20,703 nt of DNA, taken from the NCBI GenBank assembly GCA_964542855.1, contig CAZIWJ010000037.1, positions 1-20,703 on the forward strand. Reading direction: 5' to 3'. This stretch comes from CAZIWJ01 sp964542855 (lineage in GTDB: Bacteria > Bacteroidota > Bacteroidia > Cytophagales > Cyclobacteriaceae). Made by a program: the position numbers and the translations under genes. The notes under the pieces are model-generated. The model ran no database searches, was not told the origin of the DNA, and was given only the letters and a program-made list of their open reading frames with translations. Shown here in pieces: positions 13,963 to 20,703 of this stretch (position 1 is the first letter of the stretch; every line of letters begins with the position of its first letter).

Positions 13963-15837
13963 GTGAACATTCCTTTGTGGAATACTTTTCTTTTCCTGTT
14001 CGTTTCCTGCAACCCACTTCATTCCGATACCATGAACCGACCGCTTGATAATATTGCCAGCGAGGATGAGAACCTCTTACTAGAGCAGGACAATACCCAA
14101 AAAATAGTGCTCTATCAAATCATGGTGCGCCTGTTTGGTAACAAGGTGAATGAAGGCACACCCTGGGGAACAGTGGAAGAAAATGGCGTGGGAAAGTTTA
14201 ACGATATTAGCGATACTGCCCTGCAGGCCATTGCCGGTATGGGTTACACCCACGTGTGGTATACCGGGGTAATTGAACACGCTGTACTAACCGATTATGC
14301 CGATTACGGTATTCCTCTCGATGACGCCGACGTGGTGAAAGGCCGGGCCGGCTCACCTTATGCCATAAAAGATTATTACGACGTAGCCCCCGACCTGGCC
14401 AGTAATGTATCGGAACGATTAAAGGAATACACTGCCCTCATTCAGCGAACCCACAATAATGGGCTTAAAGTAATCATGGATTTTGTGCCTAACCACCTGG
14501 CCCGGGGGTACGCATCGGACGCCAAACCGCAAGGAGTAGCCGACTTTGGTGAAACAGACGATACAACCCGGGCATTCAGCCCCTCTAATAACTTTTATTA
14601 CATTCCGGGAGAACCCTTTGAGGTACCCGGCAATTACCAGTCGCTGGGAAATTATTCGTTCCCCAACAAAGACGGCAAATTTAATGAGTACCCGGCCAGG
14701 GCTACCGGCAACGACCAGTTTACGGCCCGACCTACCGTAGACGACTGGTTCGAGACCGTGAAACTGAATTACGGGGTCGATTACCAAAATAACCGGCAAA
14801 CCTTCTTCAATCCGGTTCCTGACACCTGGCATAAAATGGAGCATATCCTGTTGTACTGGGCCGGGAAAGAGGTTGATGGCTTTCGCTGCGACATGGCCGA
14901 AATGGTTCCGGTAGCATTTTGGAGTTGGGTTATTCCCCGCCTCAAAAAACAATACCCCGATCTGGTATTTATTGCCGAAATTTACAATCCGGAAGCTTAC
15001 CGTTCCTACATCCACGAAGGTGGATTCGATTTTTTGTACGATAAGGTACAGTTGTACGACGCGCTGAAAGCAATTATCCAGGGGCACGGCAGCACTGATC
15101 ATTTACCGGGCATCTGGATGCATCTGCGCGGCATAAACCAACACATGTTACGCTTCCTGGAAAATCACGACGAGCAGCGGATTGCCTCTCCCTACTTTGC
15201 CGGCGATCCGGTGAAAGCACTGCCCGCCATGGTTGTTAGCGCCTTGTGGCACAGCGGCCCGGTGATGGTTTATTTTGGTCAGGAAGTCGGTGAGCCGGCT
15301 AAAGGAAAATCGGGCTTCAGCAGTGACGATGGCAGAACCACAATTTTCGATTACTGGCACGTGCCAGAGCATCAGAAATGGATGAACAACGGGGCATTCG
15401 ATGGCGGGCAACTAAACGACGAACAAAAATTTTTGCACCAGGCTTACGTAAAGCTGCTGAAATTGAGTAAAGAGCCGGCTTTTGGTTCCGGATTATTTTA
15501 TGACCTGCATCCGCACAACCGGCGCAATACCACTGGATACGGCGAACAGGCTTACGCATTTTTACGCTTTACCAGTAACCAGCACTTCCTGGTAATTACT
15601 AATTTTAGTTCATCCGACACCCTTTCGGTAAATTTAAAAATTCCCCGTACCGCCATGCAGGCCATGCGCCTGCCCGAAGAAGGTGTTTATGTTATGAAAG
15701 ATGTCTATTCAGGCTCCCAGCAGGCTACATTCCAGGGTAGGGAGGTAGTAATCAGTGAAGGCGATTACGGGATTCCGGTTGAACTTGAGCCGCTGGGATC
15801 GGGGATTTTTGCCATAAGAACAGTAAACAACTTATGA
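13963..15837 (+). CDS. Alpha-amylase family protein, glycoside hydrolase family 13, probable lipoprotein
   Basis: A 624-residue GH13 enzyme acting on alpha-glucans. Conserved regions in order: DFVPNH (173-178), GFRCDMAEM (306-314) with nucleophile Asp310 and Arg308, FIAEIYNPE (336-344) with acid/base Glu339, and LENHDEQRI (399-407) with the third carboxylate Asp403. A C-terminal beta domain (from ~530) ends the protein. With the GTG start at 13963 the N-terminus is a short hydrophobic stretch ending LFVSC at Cys16, a possible lipoprotein cleavage site, so the enzyme is probably on the periplasmic or outer face of an envelope membrane. The n-region lacks Lys/Arg, which is unusual; an ATG at 14032 would remove the signal and make it cytoplasmic. 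It is divergent from the LacI-type regulator. There is no SusC/SusD pair nearby. Amylase versus transglycosylase or trehalose-type activity cannot be resolved. Confidence 0.92.
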   Translation: MNIPLWNTFLFLFVSCNPLHSDTMNRPLDNIASEDENLLLEQDNTQKIVLYQIMVRLFGNKVNEGTPWGTVEENGVGKFNDISDTALQAIAGMGYTHVWYTGVIEHAVLTDYADYGIPLDDADVVKGRAGSPYAIKDYYDVAPDLASNVSERLKEYTALIQRTHNNGLKVIMDFVPNHLARGYASDAKPQGVADFGETDDTTRAFSPSNNFYYIPGEPFEVPGNYQSLGNYSFPNKDGKFNEYPARATGNDQFTARPTVDDWFETVKLNYGVDYQNNRQTFFNPVPDTWHKMEHILLYWAGKEVDGFRCDMAEMVPVAFWSWVIPRLKKQYPDLVFIAEIYNPEAYRSYIHEGGFDFLYDKVQLYDALKAIIQGHGSTDHLPGIWMHLRGINQHMLRFLENHDEQRIASPYFAGDPVKALPAMVVSALWHSGPVMVYFGQEVGEPAKGKSGFSSDDGRTTIFDYWHVPEHQKWMNNGAFDGGQLNDEQKFLHQAYVKLLKLSKEPAFGSGLFYDLHPHNRRNTTGYGEQAYAFLRFTSNQHFLVITNFSSSDTLSVNLKIPRTAMQAMRLPEEGVYVMKDVYSGSQQATFQGREVVISEGDYGIPVELEPLGSGIFAIRTVNNL

Positions 15838-16062
15838 GCGATAGTAAGGCCCTGGCATAGTGGCAGATTACAACGTATTGTAGGTTAAGAGGCTGATCGA
15901 CTACACCGTAATGCTCCCTGAACGCTCGGTATTCTCGGGCTGCACCTTGTGTTAGGGGTAAGTACAAATCGGGAGTAAGGTTATCCTGCTGGCCTCTGGC
16001 AGCAGTGAAAAAGGGAAGTTATTTACCTGTGTTAAACACTGTGGTTACCAGGAACGTAAACC

Positions 16063-16078
16063 TTACACGATCGGGAAA
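16063..16078 (+). repeat. 16-base direct repeat, copy 1
   Basis: TTACACGATCGGGAAA, identical to the copy at 16309-16324, 246 bases apart. The centre CGATCG is palindromic and the flanks are partly symmetrical (TTnCn...nGnAA), so it may be a protein-binding site. Confidence 0.7.
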
Positions 16079-16308
16079 AAAATAGCGTAACCGGCGACAG
16101 GCTGCTGTATTCATTCCTACGAGCCAAGGCAATTTTTGTCCGGGAAATTTTTTAGGAGCTGACTGGCGAGGTGGTGGCTGCTTTTCCGGTGGCAGAGGGG
16201 CTTTAAGTGGCTGGTAACGAGTTGAACACCTGGCGGTTTATATGGTTATTTACCCGTTATGCCTGGTGAATATGTTACCTGCTGGCGGGTAATTTTTACC
16301 GGTCAATA

Positions 16309-16324
16309 TTACACGATCGGGAAA
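16309..16324 (+). repeat. 16-base direct repeat, copy 2
   Basis: An exact second copy of TTACACGATCGGGAAA. It ends ten bases before the -33 box of the ABC-F promoter, a position suited to an activator site. Confidence 0.7.
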
Positions 16325-16334
16325 CTTACCCGGT

Positions 16335-16368
16335 TTTGTGCGTTTTACCTACAGAGCTATTAGTTTTG
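16335..16368 (+). promoter_or_regulatory. Bacteroidota-type promoter of the ABC-F gene
   Basis: TTTG at 16335-16338 and TAGTTTTG at 16361-16368 match the -33 TTTG and -7 TAnnTTTG boxes of the Bacteroidota primary sigma factor, with 22 bases between them. Transcription would begin about five to seven bases downstream, at or next to the ATG (16373), which implies a leaderless or near-leaderless mRNA. Confidence 0.6.
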
Positions 16369-16372
16369 CATT

Positions 16373-18277
16373 ATGCTAACCATAAATAATCTTTCTTATT
16401 TCCTGGGCGACCGCCCTTTGTACGATAATGCCAACCTTCACATTAAGCCAAGAGATAAAATCGGCTTAATCGGGTTGAACGGTGTAGGCAAGTCTACGTT
16501 GCTTCGCATCATTAACGGCGATTATCAGCCGAGTAGCGGGGAAATTCAGAAAAGTAACGACTGCTCAATTGGTTTTCTGAACCAGGACTTGTTGTCGTAT
16601 TTAACTACAGACAGCATTCTTTCGGTAGCGATGGAGGCTTTTTCCGAAACCATTGCGCTGGGTAAAGAAATTGATGAGGTACTGAAGCAGATGGAAACCA
16701 ACTACCAGGATGAACTGGTTGACCGGCTGGCGAAGCTGCAGGAACAGTACGAAGCAAGAGAGGGCTATTCCCTGCAATCGAAGGCCGAGGAGATCCTGGA
16801 AGGAATTGGTTTCAAAACAGCCGATCTGCAACGTCCGCTGAAAGAATTTTCCGGTGGGTGGCGCATGCGGGTCATGCTAGCCAAACTACTGCTGGAAAAG
16901 CCCTCTCTACTCATGCTCGATGAGCCTACAAACCACCTCGACCTGCCTTCCATCCAGTGGATAGAAAACTACATTCGCAACTACGAAGGCGCGGTGATTA
17001 TTGTATCGCACGATCGCCAGTTCCTGGACAATACCACTTCTATAACGGTAGAAGTAGCTCACCAGCAAATGAATGTGTACCCGGGCAATTACTCGTTCTA
17101 CCTCAAGGAAAAAGAACTGAGAAAGGAAATTCAGCAGAATGCTTACGAAAACCAGCAGCAGAAAATTAAGCAAACCGAACGCTTTATAGAGCGCTTTCGA
17201 TCAAAGGCTACTAAAGCCAGCCAGGTGCAGTCGCGGGTTAAAGCCCTGGAGAAAATGGACGTCGTTGAGGAAGTAGTTGATGATAATGCAACCGTTAACT
17301 TTCAGTTCGATTTCAAGCAGCGGTCCGGTCGTTTTCCGGTTGCCCTGAACCACATCAGTAAGTCGTACGGAGATTTACAGATTATTGACGATTCCAGCTT
17401 ATCGGTGGAGCGGGGGGATAAAATTGCCTTGATTGGTGCTAATGGGAAAGGCAAGTCTACCATGCTCCGCATCATAGCAGGAACTGAGCACCACGAAGGA
17501 AACCGGGTAGAAGGCTACAACATGAACCTGGCTTTTTACGCCCAGCACCAACTGGAATCGTTAAACGTAGAAAACGAAATCCTGGAAGAGCTCAAGCAGG
17601 CCGGGAGCGGAAAAACCGAGCAGGAGCTTCGTTCCATACTGGGTGCCTTCCTGTTTCGGGACGAGGAAGTATTTAAAAAGATAAAAGTATTATCGGGGGG
17701 AGAAAAATCGCGGGTTGCTCTGGCAAAAACCCTGATTTCAGAAGCTAACTTCCTGTTACTCGATGAGCCCACAAACCACCTCGATTTTCAATCGGTAAAT
17801 ATCCTGGTGCAGGCGCTCCAGCAGTTTAAAGGTTCTTACGTTATTGTATCGCACGACCGCCATTTCATTAAAGAAACGGCTAATAAAATTTGGTACATTG
17901 AAGACCAGCAGCTCAAGGAGTATCCGGGTACTTACGCCGAGTACGTCGACTTCATGAAGCGCAGGGAAGCCGATCGGGCAGCAGGTAAGGCCGATCCACG
18001 GGTGCAACCTGATGAGAAAGGTAAGAAAAAAACGGGGGGTTCACCCCGCCCGGTTAATGACAAAGAACGTAAGCAAAAAGAAAAGGAGTTGGCTGCACTC
18101 GAAGAAAAAATAGAAAAACTGGAAGCTGAAAAAGAGGGAGTTGAGCAGGAACTCACCAAGCAAGAAATTCTTAGCGACCATCATCAACTGGAAGAGCATA
18201 CCAAAAAACTCAACACGCTTGAAGAAAAGTTAAGCCAGGCTACCCGTAAATGGGAAACACTGGCAGAGTACTTATAA
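16373..18277 (+). CDS. ABC-F family ATPase (ribosome-associated, Uup/YheS-like)
   Basis: A 634-residue protein with two ATPase domains and no membrane segments, the ABC-F layout of soluble translation factors that bind the ribosomal E site. Domain 1: Walker A GLNGVGKST (34-42), signature FSGGW (159-163), Walker B LLMLDEPTNHLD (179-190). The inter-domain linker of about 240-315 is charged and helical, the arm that reaches toward P-site tRNA. Domain 2: Walker A GANGKGKST (355-363), signature LSGGE (440-444), Walker B LLLDEPTNHLD (461-471). Both catalytic glutamates (184, 465) are present. The C-terminal part (~545-634) is a Lys/Glu-rich coiled coil, as in Uup-like members. It is more likely a housekeeping factor than an antibiotic-resistance protein, though sequence alone does not exclude resistance. 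Tpx follows 27 bases downstream. Confidence 0.93.
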   Translation: MLTINNLSYFLGDRPLYDNANLHIKPRDKIGLIGLNGVGKSTLLRIINGDYQPSSGEIQKSNDCSIGFLNQDLLSYLTTDSILSVAMEAFSETIALGKEIDEVLKQMETNYQDELVDRLAKLQEQYEAREGYSLQSKAEEILEGIGFKTADLQRPLKEFSGGWRMRVMLAKLLLEKPSLLMLDEPTNHLDLPSIQWIENYIRNYEGAVIIVSHDRQFLDNTTSITVEVAHQQMNVYPGNYSFYLKEKELRKEIQQNAYENQQQKIKQTERFIERFRSKATKASQVQSRVKALEKMDVVEEVVDDNATVNFQFDFKQRSGRFPVALNHISKSYGDLQIIDDSSLSVERGDKIALIGANGKGKSTMLRIIAGTEHHEGNRVEGYNMNLAFYAQHQLESLNVENEILEELKQAGSGKTEQELRSILGAFLFRDEEVFKKIKVLSGGEKSRVALAKTLISEANFLLLDEPTNHLDFQSVNILVQALQQFKGSYVIVSHDRHFIKETANKIWYIEDQQLKEYPGTYAEYVDFMKRREADRAAGKADPRVQPDEKGKKKTGGSPRPVNDKERKQKEKELAALEEKIEKLEAEKEGVEQELTKQEILSDHHQLEEHTKKLNTLEEKLSQATRKWETLAEYL

Positions 18278-18304
18278 GTTAATCATCTAAATATTTTTAT
18301 ACCT

Positions 18305-18805
18305 ATGGCACAAGTTACCCTTGGGGGAAACCCCGTAAACACCAATGGCAATCTGCCGGAAACCGGCAGCAAGGCCCCTGATTTTACATTAGCCAAGCAG
18401 GACCTGAGTAACACCTCCCTTGCTGATTATGCGGGAAAGAAAGTAATCCTGAATATTTTTCCGAGTGTTGATACAGATGTATGCGCGGCATCTGTACGCA
18501 AGTTTAACGAAGAAGCCGGTTCACTAAATGATACCGCGATTCTTTGCATTTCCCAGGATTTACCTTTTGCCCAGGCCCGGTTTTGCGGAGCTGAAGGAAT
18601 CGGTAAGGTGGAAACCCTTTCCGGTTTCCGTAATCCTGAATTTGGTAAAGATTATGGCGTAACTTTAACCGATGGTCCTTTTGCCGGACTTGATGCCCGG
18701 GCTGTAGTAGTTATTGACGAAAACGGCATAGTTAAACACACTGAAATGGTTAAGGAAATAGGTGAAGAACCTGATTACCAGGCTGCCCTTACCGCCGCAA
18801 AATAA
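18305..18805 (+). CDS. tpx: Thiol peroxidase (Tpx, atypical 2-Cys peroxiredoxin)
   Basis: A 166-residue protein of standard Tpx length that reduces hydrogen peroxide and organic peroxides, usually with thioredoxin as donor. The start VTLGGNPVNTNGNLPETGSKAPDFTL is typical. The peroxidatic Cys60 is in FPSVDTDVCAASVRKF with Thr57 three residues before it, and the resolving Cys94 is in LPFAQARFCGAEG, which is the Tpx-specific spacing. Arg132 in LDARAVVVIDENG completes the usual active-site set. No signal peptide; cytoplasmic. It begins 27 bases after the ABC-F stop and may be read from the same promoter; a clear terminator follows. Confidence 0.96.
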   Translation: MAQVTLGGNPVNTNGNLPETGSKAPDFTLAKQDLSNTSLADYAGKKVILNIFPSVDTDVCAASVRKFNEEAGSLNDTAILCISQDLPFAQARFCGAEGIGKVETLSGFRNPEFGKDYGVTLTDGPFAGLDARAVVVIDENGIVKHTEMVKEIGEEPDYQAALTAAK

Positions 18806-18836
18806 AATCAGAAGATTTTTAAAAGTTACTGCAACC

Positions 18837-18863
18837 AGGGGGCTACTCAACGTAGCCCTTTTG
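18837..18863 (+). terminator. Rho-independent terminator after tpx
   Basis: GGGCTAC (18840-18846) pairs with GTAGCCC (18852-18858) over the loop TCAAC, followed by TTTT; A-G-G on the 5' side extends the stem with an A-U and two G-U pairs. It starts 31 bases after the tpx stop and separates the ABC-F/tpx unit from the plug-protein gene. Confidence 0.82.
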
Positions 18864-18942
18864 TTAACCCCCTGCCGCCTTTCTTCATTGTTCTACAAAA
18901 GTGTTTACATCCTTCTTTATCAACACCTCACTCCCTTATTTC

Positions 18943-20244
18943 ATGGTAAGGCCATTATTAACTATTTTTATCGTTCTTGCTACCTTTCTATTAACAACCT
19001 GTTCGGCAGTCGTTACCAGCAGTTCTTCTTCTGCACCTGAAGCTTTTGAGAATAAGGTTTACGTTCCCAACGTGAAAAGTATTGTTATCGGAATGCCGGG
19101 AAAGCCTTTCGATGACATAGCCATACTGGGTCAGGAACGCCTGCAGGTTAGTTTCGACTTGCTGGGAACCGACTTAAAAGGTAATGCAATTGATGCTAAC
19201 CAGGCTCTTTACGCACGAATTATTCACTGCAACGCAAACTGGAAGAAATCTGTACTCAACGACCTGGAGTACCTTTACGATTACAATGAATTCCCCCTGA
19301 ACCAATACGATTTCTCGTTTAATACCAAAATTCCATACACCCATTACACATTTACCCTCCCCAGGGTTAAAGTTACCGGCAACTATATACTTGAAGTATA
19401 CACCAGTAATAAAGGGGAACAGGTGTTGTTTAACAAGCGTTTCATGATGGCCCGGAGGCGAATTCCAATTGATGCCGAGCTGGTTATTGCCACCGGGGCC
19501 AGTGAGCGACGACAAAATCACCAAATTGATTTTACGTTAAATTACGGTGGGCTGAATATTTCTAACCCTACTGCCCAGATCAAGATTGTTCTCAGGCAAA
19601 ATCAACAATGGTTTAATGCAATTGAAGGACTTCGGCCTTCTTTCATCCGGGAAGATAAACAGGAACTGGAATACCGGGCCATGGACCTGAGTAATAACTT
19701 CCCGGCTTTTAATGAGTATCGCTTTTTTGATCTTCGTTTCACTAATGCAACCGGCCAGAACGTGGAGCGGGTTAATACAGATACCGCACCCGTTTCAGCT
19801 AAACTGCTACGCGATCGCTCCAGGTACCGCCAGGCTTATGCCAGTTTTAATGATATGAACGGAAATTTTATAATTGGCAATCGGGAAACCGGAGGTGTAC
19901 TGGATGCAGATTACATTAATACCTTCTTTTCAATCGCTTCCGAAAAATTAAATGGCGAGGTATACGTAACTGGTGATTTTTTTCCGGGCAATAATCAGCC
20001 TGGCTTTCACTTAACTTACGATAGTATTCAACAGGTATACCGGGGAGACTACCTGCTTAAGCAAGGATTCTATAATTATTTGTATTACGTGAAAAGCGAT
20101 GCCATTCCTGCTTTTTCTCTCGAAGGTTCGCACGTTGAAACAGAAAATCGTTACGAGGTAATGGTTTATGCCAGGACCATTGAAGATAATGTTGATCGCT
20201 TGCTGGGATATACCACACTGAGTAGTATACAGGGCAGGAGGTAA
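18943..20244 (+). CDS. Type IX secretion system plug protein (DUF5103)
   Basis: A 433-residue exported protein. ENKVYVPNVKSIVIG opens the domain, followed by ARIIHCNANWKKSVLNDLEYL and FSFNTKIPYTHYTFTLP, the hallmark of the DUF5103 / T9SS plug family, in which the HCNxxW and NTxxxYTHY motifs are highly conserved. In Flavobacterium johnsoniae this protein closes the periplasmic side of the SprA translocon, so the present protein points to a working T9SS elsewhere in the genome. ATG 18943 gives a signal peptide (MVRPLL... with a hydrophobic run) ending LLTTC at Cys20, a possible though atypical lipobox (Thr at -1). A GTG at 18901 would add 14 residues. No other T9SS gene is in the window; it follows the tpx terminator and converges on cas6 with a 21-base gap. 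Confidence 0.92.
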   Translation: MVRPLLTIFIVLATFLLTTCSAVVTSSSSSAPEAFENKVYVPNVKSIVIGMPGKPFDDIAILGQERLQVSFDLLGTDLKGNAIDANQALYARIIHCNANWKKSVLNDLEYLYDYNEFPLNQYDFSFNTKIPYTHYTFTLPRVKVTGNYILEVYTSNKGEQVLFNKRFMMARRRIPIDAELVIATGASERRQNHQIDFTLNYGGLNISNPTAQIKIVLRQNQQWFNAIEGLRPSFIREDKQELEYRAMDLSNNFPAFNEYRFFDLRFTNATGQNVERVNTDTAPVSAKLLRDRSRYRQAYASFNDMNGNFIIGNRETGGVLDADYINTFFSIASEKLNGEVYVTGDFFPGNNQPGFHLTYDSIQQVYRGDYLLKQGFYNYLYYVKSDAIPAFSLEGSHVETENRYEVMVYARTIEDNVDRLLGYTTLSSIQGRR

Positions 20245-20265
20245 TAAGGTTTACTTGCTAAATAT

Positions 20266-20703
20266 TTAACCTTTTCCGTTGCTCATTGCATTCATGGCAA
20301 CAGCTTCAAAATCGTATTTTACTGTATTTTTACCCGGATTGGAAGCAGCAAGATCGAGCATACCAAAGCCCTTATGAGTAAACAGGCCCAGTCCATTAGT
20401 ATACACGAATTCCTGAACCTCTTTAGCTGCATAAAGGGTGAACGGAAAAGTGTATCCTCTTACCTCAAATTTTACATCCTGGTCGTATACCGGATAGATC
20501 CGGGCAAACTTTTTTTGCTGATTCCTTATCCTGGATAAGTAAGCCTTATCCGGAACAAGCTGGAATTTATAAAAACTTGAAATTTCATCGAGAGTATAGC
20601 GCCCGGATTTTTCCATGCGGGCCATAGTCGTTTCGTAAAGAAGATCAGAAAATGTATCAGAAAGGGGGTTGACAAACTTCTTGCCATCACTATCCAGTGA
20701 AGT
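20266..20703 (-). CDS. cas6: CRISPR-associated endoribonuclease Cas6, C-terminal part
   Basis: The minus-strand frame is open from the window edge to TAA at 20266, giving the last 145 residues. They read like the C-terminal RAMP/ferredoxin domain of Cas6: DGKKFVNPLSDTFSDLLYE near the edge, then YKFQLVPDKAYLSRI, VKFEVRGYTFPFTLYA, and the glycine-rich end NGLGLFTHKGFGMLDLA, which corresponds to the Cas6 G-loop that contacts the crRNA repeat. Cas6 cuts pre-crRNA within repeats in type I and III systems. About 27 residues follow the G-loop, a somewhat long tail. The N-terminal domain is outside the window, so activity cannot be judged. No repeat array is present in the window. It points toward the plug-protein gene, so any further cas genes must lie upstream, right of the window. 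Confidence 0.78.
   Translation of the reverse strand, partial: TSLDSDGKKFVNPLSDTFSDLLYETTMARMEKSGRYTLDEISSFYKFQLVPDKAYLSRIRNQQKKFARIYPVYDQDVKFEVRGYTFPFTLYAAKEVQEFVYTNGLGLFTHKGFGMLDLAASNPGKNTVKYDFEAVAMNAMSNGKG

Larger units (their letters stand above)
15838..16372. other. Long non-coding region before the ABC-F gene
   Basis: 535 bases without a credible gene; the only open frame is a 71-codon antisense overlap with the GH13 end. It holds a short strong hairpin (15986-16005, CTGCTG/CAGCAG with an inner CC/GG), a small dyad GGTAA-TTT-TTACC (16288-16300), two copies of a 16-base motif (16063 and 16309) and the ABC-F promoter. Words of the type TTACC are unusually frequent. It may be a regulatory region, an unrecognised RNA gene or gene remains. 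Confidence 0.6.

Noticed and set aside
15986..16005. Terminator for the GH13 gene
   Set aside because: The stem is good but lies about 150 bases after the stop and no U-run follows.
15838..16372. CRISPR array suggested by the repeated 16-base motif
   Set aside because: There are only two copies 246 bases apart, the repeat is too short and there is no regular spacing.
16373..18277. Antibiotic-resistance ABC-F
   Set aside because: The C-terminal coiled coil, the housekeeping neighbour (tpx) and the lack of an attenuator leader fit a general translation factor better, and no resistance-specific linker feature can be recognised by eye.
20246..20273. AAGGTT/AACCTT hairpin between the plug gene and cas6 as a bidirectional terminator
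   Set aside because: It has only six pairs and a 16-base loop; too weak to call.

Overview
The window looks like Bacteroidota chromosome, probably Cytophagales or a close relative. It encodes a type IX secretion plug protein (DUF5103), which is confined to that phylum. Starts mostly lack a Shine-Dalgarno sequence, and one gene carries the Bacteroidota-type promoter TTTG...TAnnTTTG. A run of exactly 100 N (7458-7557) marks a scaffold join in a draft assembly or metagenome bin. The content is mostly chromosomal housekeeping and accessory metabolism. I see no transposase, integrase, rRNA, tRNA or CRISPR array.

Layout. (1) 1-4551, plus strand: the end of a cyanophycinase-like S51 peptidase, a GNAT acetyltransferase, then a one-base-overlapping pair of a CocE/X-Pro-dipeptidase-type serine hydrolase and an ATP-grasp ligase. 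(2) 4552-7457, minus strand: a DUF2279 envelope protein cut by the scaffold gap, a class IV PLP aminotransferase-like protein and a sulfotransferase-like P-loop protein. From memory, the last two correspond to the two halves of a fused plant protein. (3) 7558-10297, plus strand: an AT-richer FAD/NAD(P) oxidoreductase with a clear terminator, then two tandem universal stress proteins. (4) 10310-15837: an alpha-glucan locus with a cytoplasmic GH31 glucosidase and a LacI-type regulator on the minus strand, and a divergent, probably lipid-anchored GH13 amylase on the plus strand. (5) 15838-18805: a 535-base non-coding stretch with a repeated 16-base motif and a strong promoter, then an ABC-F ATPase and thiol peroxidase Tpx. 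(6) 18943-20703: the T9SS plug protein, convergent with the C-terminal part of Cas6, which puts the edge of a CRISPR-Cas locus at the right end.

How the genes may work together. The GH13 enzyme would trim alpha-glucans at the cell surface or in the periplasm, and the GH31 enzyme would release glucose inside; the LacI protein between them is the obvious sensor. Both enzymes keep their catalytic residues. The hydrolase/ATP-grasp pair is translationally coupled and suggests making and breaking an amide or ester bond on a small molecule, substrate unknown. The aminotransferase/sulfotransferase-like pair looks like one functional unit of unknown chemistry. The least explained parts are these two pairs, the non-coding region before the ABC-F gene, and the Cas6 edge.
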